Origin: Actinocatenispora sp963805605
Lineage (GTDB): Bacteria > Actinomycetota > Actinomycetes > Mycobacteriales > Micromonosporaceae
Reading direction: 5' to 3'
NCBI GenBank assembly: GCA_963805605.1
Contig: CAWDUX010000002.1
Location: 3,100,001-3,164,000 of the forward strand
DNA: 64,000 nt
The translations under genes and the position numbers were made by a program. Below are positions 62,075-64,000 of the stretch, piece by piece. Every line of letters starts with the position of its first letter. Position 1 is the first letter of the stretch. The notes beneath the pieces are model-generated. The model was not told the DNA's origin. It did not search any database and saw only the letters and a list, made by a program, of their open reading frames with translations.

Positions 62075-62091
62075 TGTGTCTTCAGGACACA
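62075..62091. promoter_or_regulatory. Palindrome between the XRE gene and the small-gene cluster
   Basis: TGTGTC (62075-62080) and GACACA (62086-62091) are perfect inverted arms around 5 bp, 40 bp before the XRE start. The surrounding 62036-62330 holds no gene, is AT-richer, and should contain the XRE promoter and that of the small genes on the plus strand. A binding site for the XRE protein is possible. Confidence 0.4.
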
Positions 62092-62330
62092 TACAGTCAG
62101 CTTCCGGATCGATTGTGGCCGCGAGCTGACACATCGTCAAGAGCCTGGCCTTGCGACACGCACGAGACGACACGTTGCACAGAGGCTGTTTGGGGTGTCT
62201 AATGACGGCTATCGTCACTGAAATCGCATCGACCAGCGACAAGCAGGTGACGGTCTATCCGAGAAAAGTGGGACGCGGCGGGCCTCGAAACCTGCGCCAC
62301 GTCCCCGCCTCACCCACCTTGGAGGTACAA

Positions 62331-62570
62331 GTGAGGCTCATTCATCGTATCCGTCGATGGTCCAAGCAGTTGGACGCGCGGCTGGAGCGCCTGCGCGACG
62401 ATCCGCCGCTGGACCCGTACATCGCTGCGCTACAGGTCGCTGACCAGCGGCGACAGCGTCAGGTCATCGTCCGCTGCACGGCGCGGCACTGCCCGGCGGA
62501 CGATCTGGAGAATGGCACCGCGCCGTCTCCCGACACTGTGTCCTGCCGGGTACTGGAGTGGTGGCGGTGA
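62331..62570 (+). CDS. Small basic hypothetical protein
   Basis: A 79-residue protein starting from a GTG with GGAGGT 5 nt upstream: RLIHRIRRWSKQLDARLERL then RDDPPLDPYIAALQVADQRR and QRQVIVRCTARHCPADDLEN. It has two cysteines near residues 51 and 56 and a further one near the end; no family is recognised. Its TGA overlaps the next gene's GTG (GTGA). It is the first of four tightly packed small genes. Confidence 0.6.
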   Translation: MRLIHRIRRWSKQLDARLERLRDDPPLDPYIAALQVADQRRQRQVIVRCTARHCPADDLENGTAPSPDTVSCRVLEWWR

Positions 62571-62770
62571 CCCAGCCATCCGACGCCGGCCCGGTGCACG
62601 ACGTGCTGCTGTGGCGTTCCGCGCAGGCCGTACTGCACCATCACCGGGCCGAGCTGACCGCCGAAGTCCAGCGCTGCGCGCACTGCCATCAGCCGTGGCC
62701 GTGCCAGCCCTACCGGCTCGCCCGCGACGCGCAGGAGCTTGCGCGCCAACCGAAGGCGCCGACGTGGTGA
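62567..62770 (+). CDS. Small CxxC hypothetical protein
   Basis: A 67-residue protein: VHDVLLWRSAQAVLHHHRAE then LTAEVQRCAHCHQPWPCQPY and RLARDAQELARQPKAP. The Cys-His cluster C-A-H-C-H-Q-P-W-P-C could bind zinc. It overlaps its neighbours by GTGA at both ends, so it is translationally coupled. Not recognised. Confidence 0.6.
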   Translation: MTQPSDAGPVHDVLLWRSAQAVLHHHRAELTAEVQRCAHCHQPWPCQPYRLARDAQELARQPKAPTW

Positions 62771-62983
62771 GCGCCGGGGACCTGGTCGAACTCGGCCCCG
62801 GCTGCGGCGCGGTGTTACACCAGCACCGACCGGTTCCAGATCTTCCACGTCGCGTACTCACCTGCCCGACCGGGTGAGGCGCGCATCACCGGACGCTGGT
62901 GGCCGCCGACCGACAGCCGCGAGGTCACGCTGACCGTACGGCTGGAGGGTCTGCGGCTCATCGCACCCAGCGAACCGACGTGA
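62767..62983 (+). pseudogene. Small hypothetical gene with a +1 frameshift
   Basis: The frame opens GTGAGCGCCGGGGACCTGGT (SAGDLVELGPGCG). It then has to shift by one base near 62810 to give YTSTDRFQIFHVAYSPARPG then EARITGRWWPPTDSREVTLT and VRLEGLRLIAPSEPT, which ends in a GTGA overlap with the next gene. With one extra base removed it would encode 71 residues. The restored protein looks beta-rich and resembles the next gene's product in pattern (SxGDxVxV...RFxxxxxR). Not recognised; the frameshift may be an error. Confidence 0.5.
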
Positions 62984-63177
62984 GCCTGCCGGGCCTGGGC
63001 GACATCGTCCTGGTGCGCGGCCCCGACCGCGACACGCCCGGCCGCTTCCGCGTCATCGACGCCCGAGCGGCCGGGCCGGGACACCTCCAGCTCACCGGCT
63101 GGTACCTCGACGCCGACTGGCTCACCGAACAAACCCTGCACCTACCCGCCGACGCGATCCAACCCGTCGACGCCTGA
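62980..63177 (+). CDS. Small hypothetical protein
   Basis: A 65-residue protein: SLPGLGDIVLVRGPDRDTPG then RFRVIDARAAGPGHLQLTGW and LTEQTLHLPADAIQPVDA. The pattern of a glycine-rich opening, RFRVID and a Trp-containing strand suggests a small beta barrel. It overlaps the preceding gene by GTGA. Not recognised. Confidence 0.6.
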   Translation: MSLPGLGDIVLVRGPDRDTPGRFRVIDARAAGPGHLQLTGWYLDADWLTEQTLHLPADAIQPVDA

Positions 63178-63274
63178 ACTGACCCTGGCCGCGCTCGACA
63201 TCGCGGTCACCCGAGTCGTGTGTCGCCGCGCGCGCCCTTTCGCGCGGCGCCACACCTCATCCACGAGGACACCC

Positions 63275-63895
63275 ATGAACGTCACTGCCACCGTCACACC
63301 GTCCGCCGTTGCTACCTGCCGCTGGTGTGGCCAACCGATCCGCCAGGTCACCGCCGGCGACCGGACCGTCTGGATCCATGCCGGCCCCGGCGGCGCCTTC
63401 CCTTGCCGCGACCCGCTCTGCGGCATGTGCCTGCCCACCCAGGCCGCACCATCGACCGCTCCCGTTGACCGACCCGCGTCCGCACCCGCTCGCGGGCCAT
63501 ACCGTGCCACCGGGCGACACCACCTTCCGCCGATCCCTGGTACGCCCCGCTATCCGCGACCGACCGGCCCCGCACCGGGACCGCGCCGGCCTCTCCAGCC
63601 GAGCACCTACCCTCGCCAGCCGGGTCCCGCGTCATCCGGACCAGGTCCCGTCCTCACCTTCCGGGCGGCCCCCAGCCGGTGCAGCTGGACCACTCCACGA
63701 CGAGGCCTGCGCGGACTGCTGCGCCGCCGACCCACCCGGCAGCACACGCTGCATCGACTCGCCGCCATCACCGCCGATCAACGGCGCGATAAGCCCCTGC
63801 CAACCCGACGACAGGAGGTGCCCCGGTACCGACGCGGACTCCGCCTGGATCCCGCGCCATGGCCGCTCTCAGGCACAAGCTCGGGTGGTCGGTGA
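63275..63895 (+). CDS. Hypothetical protein with N-terminal zinc-finger-like motif; C-terminus doubtful
   Basis: Residues 1-55 look real: NVTATVTPSAVATCRWCGQP then IRQVTAGDRTVWIHAGPGGA and CRDPLCGMC, with two CxxC pairs about 30 residues apart that could bind zinc. The ATG at 63275 has GAGGAC upstream. From about residue 58 the translation becomes Pro/Arg/Ser-rich without any pattern, and another frame looks equally plausible, so the true end is uncertain and an indel is possible. Function unknown. Confidence 0.4.
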   Translation: MNVTATVTPSAVATCRWCGQPIRQVTAGDRTVWIHAGPGGAFPCRDPLCGMCLPTQAAPSTAPVDRPASAPARGPYRATGRHHLPPIPGTPRYPRPTGPAPGPRRPLQPSTYPRQPGPASSGPGPVLTFRAAPSRCSWTTPRRGLRGLLRRRPTRQHTLHRLAAITADQRRDKPLPTRRQEVPRYRRGLRLDPAPWPLSGTSSGGR

Positions 63896-63936
63896 CAGGT
63901 CATACGCTGTGACCCTGAGAGGAGGCGGATCGGACC

Positions 63937-64000
63937 GTGGAGACCTGCGCCAACTGCCGTACTTTCGTGATGCCATCGCAAACCGATGCTGAAACCCCGA
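63937..64000 (+). CDS. Partial small CxxC protein running off the right edge
   Basis: A GTG at 63937, preceded by GAGGAGG at about 63919-63925, opens ETCANCRTFVMPSQTDAETP, which has a CxxC pair and stays open to the end of the window. Only 21 codons are visible, so this is tentative. The last 22 bases also resemble the CRISPR leaders (see findings). Confidence 0.3.
   Translation, partial: METCANCRTFVMPSQTDAETP

Overview
The window is high-GC actinobacterial chromosome. The evidence is the dominance of G/C in third codon positions, many GTG starts with GGAGG-type ribosome sites or apparent leaderless starts, a mycothiol-S-conjugate amidase (Mca), an F420-type PPOX protein, a DUF397/XRE pair and an actinobacterial QcrB. 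Gene content and order fit a filamentous actinomycete, probably of the Micromonosporaceae (inference). From about 2.7 to 38.7 kb the order cbs - metB - greA - mca - DUF255 protein - short-chain Z-prenyl synthase - PIN/PhoH - glpX - DUF4245 - xseB - xseA - ispH resembles, from memory, the M. tuberculosis Rv1077-Rv1110 stretch, so this is conserved backbone with small insertions.

Layout. 0.1-5.1 kb: PPOX protein, DUF1232 protein, orphan cytochrome b with an operator-like double palindrome over its start, cbs, GNAT, acidic DxDGD-repeat protein. 5.4-8.5 kb: an accessory pocket beside msrA, holding a Uma2 pseudogene, an unknown gene and a RelE-type toxin-antitoxin pair, punctuated by extra copies of the msrA 3' end. 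8.5-30.4 kb: HIT protein, metB, amidase, KdpD/KdpE, HTH-citrate synthase, DUF2332, PspC, greA, mca, GGDEF-EAL protein, a second (intact) Uma2, DUF255, prenyl synthase, PhoH. 30.6-46 kb: lytic transglycosylase-like protein, three ~191-bp tandem repeats, rhomboid protease, glpX, exonuclease VII genes, ispH (frameshifted), rmuC, DUF1707, XRE regulator with HD phosphohydrolase, valS, membrane protein. 46-48.5 kb: four 15-bp motifs in two inverted pairs, then an MFS exporter overlapping a frameshifted TetR gene.

48.5-60.9 kb is a type I-E CRISPR-Cas locus. Array 1 (31 repeats) and array 2 (15 repeats) point away from each other, and their homologous leaders face the cas genes between them. cas3 (+) is divergent from cas8e-cse2-cas7e-cas5e-cas6e-cas1-cas2 (-). 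cas3, cas8e and cse2 are open, but every gene from cas7e to cas2 carries frameshifts and cas2 also has an in-frame TAG. As read here the interference backbone and the adaptation module are broken. The right end (60.98-64 kb) has DUF397, a frameshifted XRE/DUF5753-like regulator and a chain of very small, GTGA-overlapping genes.

The recurring single-base indels, mostly insertions and including one in the normally essential ispH, are either genuine decay or an assembly-quality problem. Deciding between these is the most important check for this window.
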